Below are positions 61,621-64,000 of a DNA stretch of 64,000 nucleotides, one piece after another. Made by a program: the position numbers and the translations under genes. The notes under the pieces were generated by a model. That model was not told the DNA's origin, made no database searches, and saw only the letters and a program-made list of their open reading frames with translations. Position 1 is the stretch's first letter. The number at the start of each line of letters is the position of its first letter. Source of the DNA: Diphasiastrum complanatum (Eukaryota; Streptophyta; Lycopodiopsida; Lycopodiales; Lycopodiaceae); assembly GCA_029204225.1 (NCBI GenBank), contig CM055095.1, forward strand, positions 75,531,672 to 75,595,671. The letters run 5' to 3'.

Positions 61621-63845
61621 TTGTGATATTGTGAGTATTTAGTTGCACAAATTGTGACTATTTTTGTGAATTTAATCGTGAAATTGAGAACTGTAAAATT
61701 TATCACTACTTCTATCAATTCGGACACAGTAAATTGTGATATTCATTTTCTGCAATTGTGATTGTGCATCACGAAATCATAAATATTACATCATGAAATT
61801 TACTATCACTTTTGTGAACATTAATTTTGAAATTTTTATATTAAGTTTTAAAACTACAAATACTTAAGAATAAAATTTGTCGTTCCTTTTGAAAACTGAT
61901 TACTATATTGCGAATCTACTATTTTTAAAATTATGTATAATTTTGTGACTATTGATTCTGATATTGTGACATGTTTATTACTCAAAATATGAAAATTATT
62001 ATTATTATTTCGTAAAGCTAGAAAATGAATAAATAATTTTCATCCATTCTTATTGGTCATTTCTCATGTCAAAAATCTACAAATCATAAAACACCACAAA
62101 AATGGCAAGGCCTTTGTGCAATCTCGCACAAAGATAAGGATTGACCAAACACACGTAATTTATCGATACAAAATATTTAGTATGGTTATCAACAAAAAAG
62201 GAGGAAATGGATTTTGAAACTTATTTAAACATGTGGCGTGCTCATTAAATGAGTTTTACAATAAAATTGAATGAGATTTATTCAAAAACAAGATTATGGT
62301 ATATCACAAAGGCATTGCAACAAGTTTCTTGAATTAAAAATGTGATTGTTTAAAATTGGATGCAAGGTAATTAGCAAAACCATATATGAAATGATTTTGT
62401 GAATGAAAATATAAATATTTATTTGATTATTGTTGTTGGTGATGATGTTGGTGGATCATGTAGGTCAGAGATGCATGCATAAAAAGAGATGACACAACTT
62501 TTTGCTATTTATGACATATAAAGGTGCATCTAACATGCATTTGTAGAAAAAGAGGGGGACACGATTTTTTTGATATTTACGACTTGTTTATAAGGGTGCA
62601 CCTGTAGCTAAAGGACCAAGTTCTTGCAATAAAGTGCTTAGCAATATGACAAAAATCACTTTGCCCACATGCATTTACGATTTAATACATTGACTTCAAT
62701 GTTAACTTTTGCATGAAATTCATTGGCCAACTTAGTATTGCCTGTTTGCAAGCAATGCCAAAAAATGTATGTTGGTTTCCGAGGGAGGCTTGAACATTGA
62801 ATGCCAAGCTAAGCAACTAGCCAACCCCATTTGACGCCAAATGAATGCCAAAAAATAAAAACAAACACATGTCAATGTTCTTACGATTGAAAAGGACTAC
62901 TGGCAGGGCCAAAAGAAAGGTTGTTTGTTGTTTTTGCCCTCACGGTAAAGATCAAAAGTAGGTGTGCTATTCCCGAACTCCAAGAGTTGATGTTTACATG
63001 CATAGGCCAGGTACCATGCATAGGGTAGGTACTGCTACATAAATATTACGGCTGCCAATTGGATCTTCTGTTTGCATATTCAAAAGGCTAAGATGTCCTA
63101 CTGACAGACAGATCGCTGCGACAGATGGTTCTTCTCATGCAAATGAATCAGGCTAAGGAAACCGTTTCCAAACTCACAGGAACGCATGAGGTGCTGATAT
63201 ATATATACTTCCAATCTGTCGCAGGTCTGATGGACGTGGTTCAAAAGCTCCCACTACTGCCGGCTTCTGGGAGATCGTTGCATGCATGCTGTACTTATAC
63301 GAACTGAAGGACTGCTGCTTCCACTGTCTAAACTTCGGACATAGCCCGCAGAAAGACTTGTTTAATGGATTGCAGAAGAATCGTATTGAGCGGATAAAGG
63401 CCTGATAAGCCTATTAGGAAACAATTTAATACGCTAATTTGTGTTGGGTTTTAGTAAAGTTTTCCGACATGATGGATTCAACACTAATTGGTGCAAAGAC
63501 CTTGTACCTTGTCTTTGGCATCACAATGCAGGCTACTCACCCTCCCTCAAATTGTACCAAATCCTACACATCACATTGCACGGAGGCCATTGAAGCCTTA
63601 CTACTACTCAGGTACAACCAACTTTGACACTGGCACGAATCAGGACGTCAAATAGAATCGATCTTGTTAGCAATTTCAGACTGTCTAATAGACTTGATTA
63701 TTCGACACCTTTATTGACATGGCCGTTGAGCAGCACTCGCAGATTTCAGACAGTTATTGTCACAGAGAGCCTTGAATTATTACACAGATACGTAAGAGGT
63801 ACAACTCTACGCACTGGGTACTTCATTCTTGAAGGAGAGAGTTAG
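61621..63845. other. Unassigned intergenic sequence
   Basis: 61621-62000 is built from diverged 'TTGTGA' and 'AAATTG' words. A SINE-like piece lies at 62760-62830. Short ORFs at 63125-63307, 63439-63627 and 63624-63845 have no family features. Confidence 0.35.
62760..62830 (-). repeat. tRNA-like (SINE-like) fragment
   Basis: Minus strand has GGTTGGCTAGTTGCTTAG followed by a B-box-like TGTTCAAGCCTCCC, in the same spacing as the copy at 55.9 kb. Diverged. Confidence 0.35.
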
Positions 63846-64000
63846 ACGGTTACTCTCGCAGCCAAACTCTTTCTGAGTCTCTGACTTCTGATCAGAAAAG
63901 GATGTATTTTCGTCAATTAAGTCTTGAGAAAGAGCGCGATCTCAAGGCTCTATATGTGTTTTATGAGAAATCGGATACAGCAAGTCAGCAACCTAGTGCT
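63846..64000 (+). other. Short frame open to the window edge
   Basis: From GAC at 63846 the plus frame reads DGYSRSQTLSESLTSDQKRM then YFRQLSLEKERDLKALYVFY and is open to base 64000. The charged, helical composition is plausible for a real exon or a gag, but no start, splice site or family supports it. Confidence 0.2.

Overview
The window looks like a nuclear segment of a flowering plant, probably a woody or otherwise large, repeat-rich genome. The evidence is: spliced genes with GT-AG introns of plant type, a plant-specific kinase C-terminus, several Ty1/copia and Ty3/gypsy retrotransposons in different states of decay, hAT-type and CACTA-like non-autonomous DNA elements, and long (CT/GA)n microsatellites. 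Nothing prokaryotic, organellar or CRISPR-like was seen. The species cannot be named from this sequence alone.

Layout. 32-2587 (+) holds the last six coding exons of a MUT9-like (casein kinase 1-type, MLK/PPK) protein kinase gene. 4201-5152 is a CACTA-like non-autonomous element whose relative lies at 60897-61620. From 5.6 to 37.1 kb the window is almost entirely retroelement debris: a copia gag piece (5663), a gypsy gag piece (8594-9600, -), copia I (13303-17512, -) abutting a gypsy RT piece (17513-18127, -), copia II (18128-21084, -) with one clean LTR, unassigned retroelement-like ORFs (21.1-22.1 and 25.2-26.3 kb, -), a gypsy integrase-LTR-PBS-gag run (26292-30088, +) and copia IV (32014-37139, +).

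38406-53302 (+) is the second host gene. Three phase-compatible exons encode a predicted 414-residue coiled-coil protein with one C-terminal membrane segment. Its first intron is 12.4 kb and holds a chromovirus pol (41.6-43.5 kb), an LTR-like piece, copia III (45.2-47.3 kb, -), and a chromovirus LTR carrying a nested hAT-type MITE (47.8-49.0 kb).

53.3-64 kb is intergenic. It has a second copy of the same MITE, an unrelated hAT-type element, tRNA-like (SINE-like) pieces, a second copy of a 1.1-kb repeat also present at 12.2-13.3 kb, and a divergent pair of decayed spliced genes (58927-59408, - ; 59521-60690, +). The + member carries the C-terminal signature of a Rossmann-fold (N4/N6-type, class beta-like) methyltransferase. 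This is the most unusual item in the window.

No retroelement here has a complete intact coding set: every pol examined has stops, frameshifts or lost catalytic blocks, with many Trp-to-stop changes. Reading frames, splice sites, TSDs and termini were read by eye. No alignment or database search was run.
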